A program made the position numbers and the translations under genes. This document shows positions 1-8,809 of a DNA stretch of 64,000 nucleotides, piece after piece. Each line of letters starts with the position of its first letter. Position 1 is the stretch's first letter. The notes beneath the pieces are model-generated. The model ran no database searches. It had not been told where the DNA came from and was given only the letters and a program-made list of their open reading frames with translations. The stretch covers positions 299,001 to 363,000 of the forward strand of contig NC_020059.1 of the NCBI RefSeq assembly GCF_000330885.1. Direction: 5' to 3'. Source of the stretch: Rhizobium tropici CIAT 899 (lineage in GTDB: Bacteria > Pseudomonadota > Alphaproteobacteria > Rhizobiales > Rhizobiaceae).

Positions 1-506
1 ACGGCGCTTGCCGAGCCGAGGCCGCCTTTGACCGTTGCCGTGGTGGCGCCTGTACCGGCCCCGACGCTTCCAAGTGCAAACGGTCCTTTATCTGCGGCCT
101 TGAAGGCGGCATATCCCATATCGCGATAGGGCGAGTGCAGCCCCCAATCCTTGTTGCCGCCGTTGATAAGATCGAACAGAATCGCCTGCGGCACGATGGG
201 CACCAGGGCGTCGCCGACCTTCAGGCCTCGACCGATTTCCCTCAAGCCTGCCTGCACGCCGCCGGCGGCATCGAGCCCGAAGGCCGAGCCGCCTGAGAGC
301 ACGAGAGCATCCACAGTGCCGACCGTCATTGCAGGGTCCAGCAATGCGGTATCCCGTCCACCTGGCGCGCCGCCAAGAACGGTGCATGAGGCAACTGCCG
401 GCTCATCGAAGACGATGGCGGTGACGCCTGAGCCGAGCGCAAGATCGGTCGAATGACCGACAGCGACGCCTTCGACATCGGTCAGGAGATTGAGGAGGTC
501 AGCCAA
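1..506 (-). CDS. P1 family peptidase (DmpA/L-aminopeptidase-like), C-terminus outside window
   Basis: The N-terminal 168 residues are visible and the rest lies beyond base 1. Motifs near the N-terminus (VEGVAVGHSTD, CTVLGGAPGGRDT, VLSGGSAFGLDAAGGV) match the P1/DmpA family of N-terminal-nucleophile peptidases, which cleave themselves between Gly and Ser and then act as aminopeptidases or beta-peptidyl aminopeptidases. The self-cleavage site should be in the missing part, so activity cannot be judged. The frame has no ATG after its stop codon. TTG at 506-504 is chosen because AAGGA lies 7 bases upstream. No signal peptide is seen, so it is probably cytoplasmic. Confidence 0.85.
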   Translation of the reverse strand, partial: MADLLNLLTDVEGVAVGHSTDLALGSGVTAIVFDEPAVASCTVLGGAPGGRDTALLDPAMTVGTVDALVLSGGSAFGLDAAGGVQAGLREIGRGLKVGDALVPIVPQAILFDLINGGNKDWGLHSPYRDMGYAAFKAADKGPFALGSVGAGTGATTATVKGGLGSASA

Positions 507-679
507 TGAAAAATCCTTCGCCGTTGCAACGCGAGGTCGTCATGGCGATAGGATCGTAAAGAGGGGAAAAAGACAAGATGGGTTTGCCCAAGCGGTGCAG
601 GACCGGAGGCTTCGGAGCTTCGGCGTTTCATAAGGAGCCGGTGGAAGCTTCCTTCGAAAGAAGCCATGCGATGGCCTCG

Positions 680-722
680 AAAAAAGCCCCCACCCTGATT
701 CTATCAAAGGTGAGGGCTGGGG
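680..722 (-). terminator. Rho-independent terminator after the 64-residue gene
   Basis: Read on the minus strand, CCCCAGCCCT and AGGGTGGGGG can pair to form a GC-rich stem around an AT-rich loop, and a run of six T follows. It lies 35 bases downstream of the stop of the small gene at 758-952 and upstream of the P1 peptidase, so it should separate the two transcripts. Confidence 0.7.
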
Positions 723-757
723 ATGGGATTGAGTAAAAGCGCAGGTGATCCGATCCA

Positions 758-952
758 TCAAACATGGATCGGTTTTGCCTGTTGGCGGGAGAGAAGGTCG
801 CGGATCGCAAGCTTCACTTCGTCCGCATTTCTGAAATGCTGCTCGTCCAGATCATGGACATGATATTTTACAGCGATGAACTTGAGCCGATCCTGATCGG
901 GAACGACGATGCCGACGGGAACGCCAGCGTATTCGATGACTTGCTTCTTCAT
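758..952 (-). CDS. Small hypothetical protein, 64 residues
   Basis: Family not recognised. The chosen start (MKKQVIEYAG) is preceded by GGGAG at a good distance; an in-frame start 12 codons further upstream lacks a ribosome binding site. The product has no signal peptide or membrane segment. It looks like a small alpha/beta protein with a hydrophobic strand (PVGIVVPDQ), a central acidic/His stretch (YHVHDLDEQHF) and a C-terminal helix. It is followed by a good terminator, which supports a real single-gene transcript. Function unknown. Confidence 0.6.
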   Translation of the reverse strand: MKKQVIEYAGVPVGIVVPDQDRLKFIAVKYHVHDLDEQHFRNADEVKLAIRDLLSRQQAKPIHV

Positions 953-1459
953 AAATAGACTCCCTCTGCGCACGCACGGCGCAGACATGGCGAATTGACT
1001 GTCTTATTCCGGGAAGGAGGACGAACGTCACATTCGACAGCACGGGCGGGAGAGCGCGCCCGAACGGTCATTGCCAAGCACGGGCCGCCCAAGGAACGAA
1101 GCAATGAATTTTCTATTCAGCATGTCACTTCCTCAATTGGCGTTGTACTTGTTAGGGCCTCGGTAGCAGAGACCCGGTGAGTGCACCATTATCCACTATA
1201 TTAGTAGATAATAGCAGTTGCATCTTCAGAAACATATTCCGAAAGATGTCAAAATATCGACGATCGGGAAAATAAAATTCCGAGCTGCGGGGTTGCGGGG
1301 AAGGTTGTCTTAATTGCCTTCGCATTGCCACCCGTGCCGGTAAGGCTCGCCGATCACCGGGACACAGATAGGAACTGCCGCGAGATTCGACAATGCCCAG
1401 GCGCATTAAAATTCACGCGCCGCTAAAACACCTAAATGGTTAACGGCGCGCCGGGATCG
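953..1459. other. Intergenic region, no gene supported
   Basis: About 500 bases separate the small gene from the stop of the aminotransferase fusion. The open frames here have no good start and no family features. Bases 1180-1300 are AT-rich and include a small inverted repeat (CATCTT 1221-1226 with AAGATG 1243-1248). I recognise no promoter, RNA gene or transposon end. Confidence 0.5.
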
Positions 1460-4387
1460 TCAAAATCCATCTTCCAGCACCTTTTCCAGGGCCTTCACGA
1501 AGAAATCGGCGCTCTCGGGTGCGAGACATAGAGGCGGTTTGATCTTCAACACGTTCAGGTGATCGCCGGTCGGCTGCATGAGGACTCCGAGATCGAGCAG
1601 GTGCTCGCAGATCGCAGCCGTCTCTTCGGTGGCCGGCGTCAGGCTTTCGCGGTCGCGCACGAATTCGACGCCGAGATAAAGTCCCGTGCCATGCACGGCG
1701 CCGATCAGCGGGAAGCGATCCATGAGAGCGATCAGCCCAGCCTTCAGCCTCTCGCCGATGACGCGGGCGTTTTCCTGCAGATTCTCGTCTTTGAGAATAT
1801 CGAGAACGGTGAGGCCGACGACGCAGCTGACCGGGCTGCCGCCGGCGGAAGAGAAGAAATAGCCCTCCCTTTCCAGCGACTCCGCGATCTCGCGTCGGGT
1901 GATGACGGCGCCGAGCGGATGGCCGTTGCCCATGCCTTTGGCGATTGTGATGATATCGGGCACGACGCCCTGGGTTTCGAAGCCCCAGAAGTGTTCGCCG
2001 AGACGGCCGTAGCCCACCTGCACTTCGTCGGCTATGCAAAGGCCGCCACGCTGCCGTACTGCATCATAGACGCCGGCAAGATAGCCATGCGGCAGAGCGA
2101 TGCCGCCGGCATTGCCATAGACCGGCTCGGCAATGAAGCCGGCAAGCCCCACTCCCTTTTCATCGATGGCCTGCAACTTGGCCGTGACATCGTTGAGATA
2201 GTCGATCCCCGAGTCCGGGCCGCGGAACGGGCCGCGATAGGTATTGGGAGACAGGACGGGATGCACCCAATCCGGCCGCGTCGTCAGCGCCTGCGGATTG
2301 TCGGCAATCGAGGTGGAGACGGCATCGCTGGCAACAGTCCAGCCGTGATAGGCCTCGAGCAGGCAGAGCATGTTCCTCTTGCCCGTGTGCGCCCAGGCAA
2401 GGCGGATCGCAAGATCATTGGCTTCCGAGCCGCTGTTGACGAGGAAGACACTGTCGAGCCCATCAGGCGCAAGCGCTGCCAGCCGCTCGGAGAATTCCGC
2501 GACAGCGGCATAGTGGAAGCGGGAGTTGGTATTGAGGCGAGACCATTGCTGGGCGATCGCTGCCGTCAGGCGCGGATGGGCGTGGCCAAGCGTCGTCACG
2601 TTGTTGACCATGTCGAGGTAGCAGCGTCCCTGCGTGTCGAACAGAAATTCGCGCCAGCCACGCTCGATCTGCGGCGGGAAGTCGTAATAGTGCTTCTGCG
2701 GCTTGGCGAAGCGGGCGTTGCGCAATGACAGCAGCGCGGATGGATCCGGCCGCGGCGCTTCGCAGGCCGGGTTCAAGAGAGCAGCAGGCGAGGGGGAGAT
2801 GGCTGACCAGCCCTCCGCCTGATCCGCCGTCGCGAAGAGCGGCGGCACGAGGCCGGGCACGCGGCAAAGCTGGATGCGCAATCCCCCGATCGCCGACCCC
2901 TCGCTGCCGATCGTTCCGATAGTAGTACCTTGCTCGATGGCCGCTCCGTCCTCAAGGGCACTCTCGATGCCATCGAGATGCAAGCTCACTTCGTCCCCGA
3001 CCAGCACGAAATGCTGGCCTTGCCGTTGCAGAAGGCCGGGAAAGGGAGCCGCAACCGTGGCCCCAGCCGGCAGGCAGATATCGCAATGCAGGGCGAAATT
3101 CTGCGGCTGTACCATGTTAAGCGGCGCGGCAAGGGAGAGGCGGAATTCGCCGTAGCGCGTTGCGGCAGTCCCCGACGCGATTGCCGTCTGGGCAAGCAGC
3201 CGCCAGTCCATATCCGGCTTCTGCCAGTTGCCGTCGGTAAAGTCGGGGCCGGTGACGGAAAGATCGATGGCGGCAATCTGCGAGTGATCGATGTCGGGCA
3301 GCAGCGGCGCCCAGCCGTCAGTCGCGATTGGCGCGACATCGAAGCCGATCGCCTTGAGGATCGCGGCTTCCATCACATCCGGCTGTGCGCCGGTCGCGAC
3401 GTCGAAAATCTCGCGTTCGAAATCGAGATTGCCGCGCACATAGTCGTTGTCCGGATCGATGGCGAGCTGTTGTTCGCTGCTGGCGGCAAGGATGACGGCG
3501 CGCGCGACGATCAGCGGCCAAAGCGCCTTGGCCTCCGCTTCCGTCAGCGGATAGACCGCATGATAGGCCTTGATGGCGGGAAGGATATAGAAGGGGTTGC
3601 CGTCCGCATGGTGCAGCAGTGATGCGCAGGTGACGGCGAGATCGCCGACCAACCAGCCCTGAATGATATCACCGAAATCGATGACGCCATCGGGGACAAG
3701 CTGTCCATACGCATCCGGATGGCTGACGACGTTGTCGTCGGTGACATCGTGATGCACGGGCTGCACGCGCAATTCGCTCGCCAGCGGCTGGATGCGCTTG
3801 ACGGCAGCCACCATTGCCTTGGCGATACGGTCGCGTGCCTCGTGGTCCGTGATCGCCGACAGCAGTTGCACGGCGACCGGTCCGGCGCGCCGCAGGTCCC
3901 ATTGCAGGTTTCGGTGCAGGCCGGGATGGTCGAAATCGGCAAGGTCTCGGGCAAGCCGGGCCGAAAGCGCGCCTAAGCCTGCGGCTGCGGCAGGCGGCAG
4001 ATGCCTGCGCCGCGTCAGCGTCTGGCCCGGAAGAAAGCCGAGCAGCCGAACGAGATAATCCTCTTCGCGAAGGGTAACGGTGAGAATATCGCGACCATTG
4101 AGAGAGGGCACGACTTCAGGCACGCGCGGCGCGTCCGGCTTGGCGTGCAGGTGACGGATCGCGGCGTTCTGCGCCTCGAGCTCGACCAGCTCGTATTCCG
4201 CCCGGCAGATCTTCAGCACATAGGCATTATCGCCGGCATCGATGCGGTAGTTGCGGTCCTGCTGACTGCCGAGCTCGGTCAGTGTCCCGCTCAGGCCGTA
4301 ATGCGCCTGTAGGATTTCGGCCGCCTCGTCCGGCGTCACGTCCGGTCTCGGCAGTTGCATACGGTTCACGAGCGTGGCGTCGGCCAT
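1460..4387 (-). CDS. Fusion: APH-like kinase, M23-like domain, class III aminotransferase-fold enzyme
   Basis: A 975-residue protein. Residues about 30-330 are an aminoglycoside-phosphotransferase/choline-kinase-type fold with a catalytic loop (HHDVTDDN) and a metal-binding segment (VIDFGDII). Residues about 420-545 resemble an M23/lysostaphin-like beta domain but seem to lack a full zinc ligand set. Residues about 570-975 are a fold-type I PLP enzyme of class III, with the PLP lysine in IAKGMGNGHP at about residue 817. Known homologues of this PLP branch include phosphoethanolamine and 5-phosphohydroxylysine phospho-lyases, and separate kinases make their substrates. I infer that one chain phosphorylates an amino alcohol and then eliminates phosphate and ammonia. 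The start at 4387 has GGGGG just upstream; GTG 4420 and ATG 4414 or 4408 do not. A plain transaminase role is possible. Confidence 0.85.
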   Translation of the reverse strand: MADATLVNRMQLPRPDVTPDEAAEILQAHYGLSGTLTELGSQQDRNYRIDAGDNAYVLKICRAEYELVELEAQNAAIRHLHAKPDAPRVPEVVPSLNGRDILTVTLREEDYLVRLLGFLPGQTLTRRRHLPPAAAAGLGALSARLARDLADFDHPGLHRNLQWDLRRAGPVAVQLLSAITDHEARDRIAKAMVAAVKRIQPLASELRVQPVHHDVTDDNVVSHPDAYGQLVPDGVIDFGDIIQGWLVGDLAVTCASLLHHADGNPFYILPAIKAYHAVYPLTEAEAKALWPLIVARAVILAASSEQQLAIDPDNDYVRGNLDFEREIFDVATGAQPDVMEAAILKAIGFDVAPIATDGWAPLLPDIDHSQIAAIDLSVTGPDFTDGNWQKPDMDWRLLAQTAIASGTAATRYGEFRLSLAAPLNMVQPQNFALHCDICLPAGATVAAPFPGLLQRQGQHFVLVGDEVSLHLDGIESALEDGAAIEQGTTIGTIGSEGSAIGGLRIQLCRVPGLVPPLFATADQAEGWSAISPSPAALLNPACEAPRPDPSALLSLRNARFAKPQKHYYDFPPQIERGWREFLFDTQGRCYLDMVNNVTTLGHAHPRLTAAIAQQWSRLNTNSRFHYAAVAEFSERLAALAPDGLDSVFLVNSGSEANDLAIRLAWAHTGKRNMLCLLEAYHGWTVASDAVSTSIADNPQALTTRPDWVHPVLSPNTYRGPFRGPDSGIDYLNDVTAKLQAIDEKGVGLAGFIAEPVYGNAGGIALPHGYLAGVYDAVRQRGGLCIADEVQVGYGRLGEHFWGFETQGVVPDIITIAKGMGNGHPLGAVITRREIAESLEREGYFFSSAGGSPVSCVVGLTVLDILKDENLQENARVIGERLKAGLIALMDRFPLIGAVHGTGLYLGVEFVRDRESLTPATEETAAICEHLLDLGVLMQPTGDHLNVLKIKPPLCLAPESADFFVKALEKVLEDGF

Positions 4388-4521
4388 GGCATCCCCCGGA
4401 TGGTTCATTTGCATCGACACTAAACCATTCCATATTAAAGAAAATTACCCAAAGCAGATAATGCTGTCGAGCGATGGGCAAGAAGATAGGCCACGGAATG
4501 CAGCCGGCTAGCCGTAAGGGT

Positions 4522-5073
4522 CTATTCGACCTCGATGGAATAGCTGCAACCGGCCAGCGTCTTACCGGGATGGGTATCGACTGTGGAGACGTTGAGCGAG
4601 ATGCGCGTTTCCAACACGGTGTCCGAATTTGCCTGCTGATCCTTGTGTGACAGGACGACCTTCTCGCCAAGAAACTTGTTCGGCTGATCGACCGAGGCTG
4701 TCACGCCAAGCTGTTTGGCCAGCGAATGAGGATCTGCCTCATCGAGCACGGCGAGGGGGCCTGTGGAGGTAAAGACGATCCTGTTTGTCCGCCGTCCGAA
4801 GACGCTCAGGGGCATCGAAAGCCGGAACTCGCGCAGAAAGGGATTGTCCGACGGCAGCTCGCTGATGCCGAACTGCTTCATGGCTTTGGCGCTTTCTGGC
4901 CCGGTCAGCCATAGGGCGAAATTATTATAGCTCGGCACGTCGTATGTCGTGCATTCGATCAACTTGGCGAGATCGATCTTGGAAGGGTCATCTTGCGTTG
5001 TTGCTGCATGCGACGCTGGCGCGCTCAAAAGGAACGCCGCGAGCAGCAGCGTTCCATTTCGGTAGAATGACAT
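4522..5073 (-). CDS. Secreted hypothetical protein, 183 residues
   Basis: The protein begins with a basic N-terminus and a hydrophobic core (LLLAAFLLSAPASHA), a typical Sec signal peptide with likely cleavage after SHA at about residue 23. Mature length is about 160 residues with two cysteines (in ECTTYD and AGCSYS) that could form a disulphide joining the ends. GAGAGG lies close upstream of the ATG. No domain is recognised. It stands alone between the kinase/aminotransferase fusion and purU, and no operon partner is evident. A periplasmic location is inferred from the signal peptide only. Confidence 0.75.
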   Translation of the reverse strand: MSFYRNGTLLLAAFLLSAPASHAATTQDDPSKIDLAKLIECTTYDVPSYNNFALWLTGPESAKAMKQFGISELPSDNPFLREFRLSMPLSVFGRRTNRIVFTSTGPLAVLDEADPHSLAKQLGVTASVDQPNKFLGEKVVLSHKDQQANSDTVLETRISLNVSTVDTHPGKTLAGCSYSIEVE

Positions 5074-5172
5074 GTCCTCTCCTTGATCTCCGGGCGATTC
5101 GATAGCGGTGATATCAAATCGCGCGCCGGAGCGAAAAGGAAAGAAAGGTGGCCAAAATCGAGCCTCGGTACC

Positions 5173-6057
5173 TCACCCCATGCGCTCGGAGGCATATGAG
5201 CCCGGGCTTGCCGGGAAGACGACCGTGCGGTTGCCGTTGATGAAGTTGCGGTGATGGATATGGGCATGGATGGCGCGGGCGAGAACCTGGCTCTCCACAT
5301 CGCGGCCGATCGAGACGTAATCCTCGGCAGACTGCGCATGGGTGATGCGCGCCGTGTCCTGCTCGATGATCGGACCCTCGTCGAGATCGGCCGTCACATA
5401 ATGCGCCGTCGCCCCGATCAGCTTCACCCCGCGCTCATAGGCCTGCTTGTAGGGATTGGCGCCCTTGAACGACGGCAGGAAGGAATGATGGATGTTGATG
5501 ATGCGGCCCGACATCTTCTGGCACATGGAATCCGACAGGATCTGCATGTAGCGCGCCAGCACGATCAGTTCGGTGCCGGTCTGCTCGACCACGTCCATGA
5601 TCCGCGCTTCCGCCTCCGGCTTGTTGGCCTTGGTCACCGGAATATGGTGGAAGGGGATGTCATGATTGACCACCACCTTCTGGTAATCGAAATGGTTGGA
5701 GATGACGCCGACGATGTCGATCGGCAGCGCACCGATCTTCCAGCGATAGAGCAGGTCGTTCAAGCAATGGCCGAAGCGCGACACCATCAGCAGCACCTTC
5801 ATGCGCTTCTTGGCATCGTGGATCTCGACGTCCATGGCGAACTTTTCCGCGATCGGCTTGAAGCCTTCTGCCAGCGCCGTCTCACCGACGCCCTCCTCGG
5901 AGATGAAGGAGACGCGCATGAAGAACATGCCGGTGTCGAGATCGTCGAACTGGCTGGAGTCGATGATGTTGCAGCCCTGCCCGGCCAGATAGTTCGAGAT
6001 CGCCGCAACGATCCCGCGCGTCGATTTGCACGCAACTGTCAATACATAGCTCGTCAT
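5173..6057 (-). CDS. purU: Formyltetrahydrofolate deformylase
   Basis: PurU hydrolyses 10-formyl-THF to THF and formate, balancing one-carbon units and feeding formate to PurT in purine synthesis. The 294 residues show the usual order: an N-terminal ACT-type domain (residues 1-85, starting MTSYVLTVACKSTRG) and a formyltransferase-fold hydrolase domain from about residue 88. The catalytic region is visible as NIHHSFLPSFKGANPY with a downstream DEGPIIEQD. Length is typical. The start has a purine-rich AGAAGAGA upstream. The 150-base leader contains a small hairpin (6107-6127) of unknown meaning. Confidence 0.97.
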   Translation of the reverse strand: MTSYVLTVACKSTRGIVAAISNYLAGQGCNIIDSSQFDDLDTGMFFMRVSFISEEGVGETALAEGFKPIAEKFAMDVEIHDAKKRMKVLLMVSRFGHCLNDLLYRWKIGALPIDIVGVISNHFDYQKVVVNHDIPFHHIPVTKANKPEAEARIMDVVEQTGTELIVLARYMQILSDSMCQKMSGRIINIHHSFLPSFKGANPYKQAYERGVKLIGATAHYVTADLDEGPIIEQDTARITHAQSAEDYVSIGRDVESQVLARAIHAHIHHRNFINGNRTVVFPASPGSYASERMG

Positions 6058-6210
6058 GTCTCTTCTCTTCTATCCCGAGGATGTCCGCCTGCTTAGATGA
6101 AATCGGAGGTCTGGGAAATACCTCCCCCCAGCCATGTTTCGACGGATATTTAGGCAGGATGACGGGCAAAAAGCCGTTCCCGTTGCGTCTTCGAACGGCG
6201 TATCCCCGCC

Positions 6211-7446
6211 TCAGCCGCTGGTTGCCAGCGAAAGCTCTTGTGGCCGTTTCGCCAGACTTCCCTCGTTGAATTTCAGGAATCCCACAAGAAGCCAGACGAG
6301 CCCGGCCGTCTTCATGGAGAAGATCGCCGTCGAGCCGATCATCAGATTGAGGAAGAGGAAAAGGGAAAGCGCATGGCCGAGGCGTCGCTGATTGACTGTT
6401 TCGCCGCCCGGATAGAGCGAGGCGTAGAGCCAGAACAGGATCAGGCCGAAGATGGTGGCGCCATAGATGATGTAGACATATCCACTGTCGAAAAAGATGC
6501 CGACCTGATCGAGCTGCAGGCCGATCGTGCTCTGCAGATCCATGCCGAGGAACGCTTTCACCGTGCCATTGATGCGCCCGACGAAATTATCGCCCGTCAC
6601 GCTCGGCTCGAGCGCGTGAATGACGAAGCCGACTACGATGATCCCGGGCATCGTCAGCAGGTCGAGCGTCTTCGGAAGCCAGGGATAGATGAAATAGCCG
6701 GCAACGCAGACGAGGCTGAATATCAGCATCGTGCGCGTGTCATTCGTCAGCAGGATCAGCACAACAGTCGAGAAGAATAGCAGACGGTCGAATAATCCCA
6801 GGCGATTGGAAAAGCTGATCAGATACAGCACCATCACGCCGCAGAAATTGGCAAGCGAGACCTGCTCCAGGAAGATGGAGGACGATCGGTGGTCGATCAG
6901 ACCGAAGGAGAACCGGCCCTCGAAGCCGAGCGCGCCGCGAAACAGGCCGATATCGCTATAGGTCGCCGGCGGCACGCCGCGCGTATTCTGGAAATATTCG
7001 GCCGGATGGAACAGCGCGACATATTCCTTGACCGAAACGATTTCCAGGACAAGCACGGCAAGCACGATGAAGCATGAAATCTTGAATGCGAGCTTGACGG
7101 TGCGCTCGTTGGCCAGCCGCCCCATGATCGAAAAGGCGAAGATGATCATCACATTGCGGAGATGATCGATATAGGCCTGCTTGTTGATGGCGATGACGAA
7201 GATCGTCAGCACGATCGTCAGCAGCAGGTAAAGGAGCGGCGCTATGTCCTCCTCATATATGCCCTTTGTCAGCAGATAGGTGAAAGCGGCGACCTGCAGC
7301 AATATTTCGGACAAGACGACCGCGCTCGGCGTCAACGGCGTGATATTGTGATTGATGAAGGCAAGGATGCAGTTATAGCAGACCGCCAGCAGCGAAATCG
7401 TGAGAATGACGAAATTGATCGACTGCTTTTCGCCTGAACGTTGCAT
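6211..7446 (-). CDS. Polytopic membrane protein, Wzy/O-antigen-polymerase-like
   Basis: A 411-residue integral membrane protein with about 10-12 hydrophobic segments across its length. A large loop in the middle (about residues 155-195, with FRGALGFEGRFSFG and DHRSSSIFLEQVSLAN) is the pattern seen in Wzy polymerases and O-antigen ligases, whose periplasmic loop carries Arg residues. Sequence-level family assignment from reading alone is modest. The neighbours (GH5, Wzz-like, WbpM-like, GT25) support a role in polymerising a surface polysaccharide across the inner membrane. The start lies at 7446; no operon partner overlaps it. Confidence 0.6.
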   Translation of the reverse strand: MQRSGEKQSINFVILTISLLAVCYNCILAFINHNITPLTPSAVVLSEILLQVAAFTYLLTKGIYEEDIAPLLYLLLTIVLTIFVIAINKQAYIDHLRNVMIIFAFSIMGRLANERTVKLAFKISCFIVLAVLVLEIVSVKEYVALFHPAEYFQNTRGVPPATYSDIGLFRGALGFEGRFSFGLIDHRSSSIFLEQVSLANFCGVMVLYLISFSNRLGLFDRLLFFSTVVLILLTNDTRTMLIFSLVCVAGYFIYPWLPKTLDLLTMPGIIVVGFVIHALEPSVTGDNFVGRINGTVKAFLGMDLQSTIGLQLDQVGIFFDSGYVYIIYGATIFGLILFWLYASLYPGGETVNQRRLGHALSLFLFLNLMIGSTAIFSMKTAGLVWLLVGFLKFNEGSLAKRPQELSLATSG

Positions 7447-7534
7447 GAGATATCCGAGGTCGTGGCGTCTTCACTGGCCGCCACAACATATCAGCCCGAT
7501 GATTCGCGACAAAGGGCCGGTTGCCCGTCAGCGG

Positions 7535-8614
7535 TCATTTCGCCGGCCTGACCAGCGCGCATGAGGCCGCCAGAGACGACTTTCGGCTCAGGTCCTCGGC
7601 AAGAACCTTCATCTGCGGCTTGTCGCGACCATTGCGCGGCTGGACGTTGAGTGGTTCCTCAGGCGGCCACCAGTCACCGGCAGCCCAATAGGTCCAGCCG
7701 AGCCAGACGTCGCTGTTGGCGTCCATGACGCTGAGCACCTGTTTGAGGCCATCGAGGCAATCATCATTGGCGGCGCCGCCGAATTCGCCCAGAAATCCGC
7801 GTTTGCCGTTTTTGCGCAGCCAGTCGGTGACGTCGTTCATGCCCTTCACGGCCTTGTCGGTGCCATCGCAGACCGGGTGCGTGCCCGAACTGTCGGAATC
7901 CAGATATTGGTGAAATTCGAAGGCGTAGAAATCGAGCGGGTCCCTGACGCCGAGCATGACCGTGCCGTTTGCGCCGCCACCAAGGACATCGGCCGACCAG
8001 CTGTGCGCGCCCGTCCAGTTCGTTCCGGGTACGAGAATGAGATTGCGCGCGCCGACGGTACGGATGCTGCGGATCGCGGTATTGGCGAGTTCGAGCCAAT
8101 CGGGCGCCTTGAGGTCGTGCGGCTCATTCATCAGGCCGAAGGCCACGCCCTTGCGGTTGGAGAACTCCACCGCAAGCCGCGCCCAGAAATCGCCGAATGC
8201 GAGATCGGTCGCGGGAGGCTGCTTGAGCTGGATCTTGTCGTAATAAGCATAATTATGCGGGTCGAGAACGACTGCCATTCCGTGCTTCTGAATGAGATCG
8301 ACGGCATCCTTCAGGCGTTTCATCTCGTTCCCGTCAAACGGCGCCCCGAGCACCGGCTGCAGCCGCTCCCAGCGAAAGGGAAGGCGGATCGTGTTCATGC
8401 CTTTTTCGGCGAAATAGCGCACGGTCCGTTCGGACGGATAGGTGTAATTGACATTGACGACCCCGCCGCGCTCCCCATACTCAGCCCCGGAGAGATTGAC
8501 GCCGCGATAGCACAGTTGCGTGGCCGCGAATGCGCCTCCAGCCTCCGTCGTGAAAGCAAGCATGACGGCCGCCGCTAGCAGGCGTCGCAGAGATTTCGTC
8601 ATCGATGCGGTCAT
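7535..8614 (-). CDS. Secreted glycoside hydrolase family 5 (cellulase-like)
   Basis: A GH5 (clan A) endo-beta-glycanase. The acid/base glutamate is visible in GLMNEPHDL and the nucleophile glutamate in GFLGEFGG; RGVNLSGAEYG and NTIRLPFRWERL are the usual N-terminal barrel motifs. The chosen start gives a signal peptide with a hydrophobic core and an AFAA cleavage site; an in-frame start at 8674 would add 20 residues. It is encoded between polymerase-like and chain-length genes, so trimming of the cell's own exopolysaccharide or cellulose is likelier than nutrition, but the substrate cannot be read from sequence. Confidence 0.88.
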   Translation of the reverse strand: MTASMTKSLRRLLAAAVMLAFTTEAGGAFAATQLCYRGVNLSGAEYGERGGVVNVNYTYPSERTVRYFAEKGMNTIRLPFRWERLQPVLGAPFDGNEMKRLKDAVDLIQKHGMAVVLDPHNYAYYDKIQLKQPPATDLAFGDFWARLAVEFSNRKGVAFGLMNEPHDLKAPDWLELANTAIRSIRTVGARNLILVPGTNWTGAHSWSADVLGGGANGTVMLGVRDPLDFYAFEFHQYLDSDSSGTHPVCDGTDKAVKGMNDVTDWLRKNGKRGFLGEFGGAANDDCLDGLKQVLSVMDANSDVWLGWTYWAAGDWWPPEEPLNVQPRNGRDKPQMKVLAEDLSRKSSLAASCALVRPAK

Positions 8615-8809
8615 GGCATGTCCCTGTCTTCCACGCGGGCTATGGCTTTTCATAGGAAGTATGGTGTTGAGCAATGATGAAAGGATGGGTTGTGTTGATG
8701 GTCGCGGCGCGATTTCCTGAAAGCGTCCTTAATGTTCCGTTAGCCAAACCTTTCTAAACTTCAGGCGTCTGCTGCGTGGAATTCGCCTACGAAGCACTGA
8801 AAGTCTGCA

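Noticed and set aside
540..810. Two overlapping small open frames on the minus strand across the terminator
   Set aside because: They run through the terminator hairpin and into the small gene's coding region, with no start site and no conserved features.
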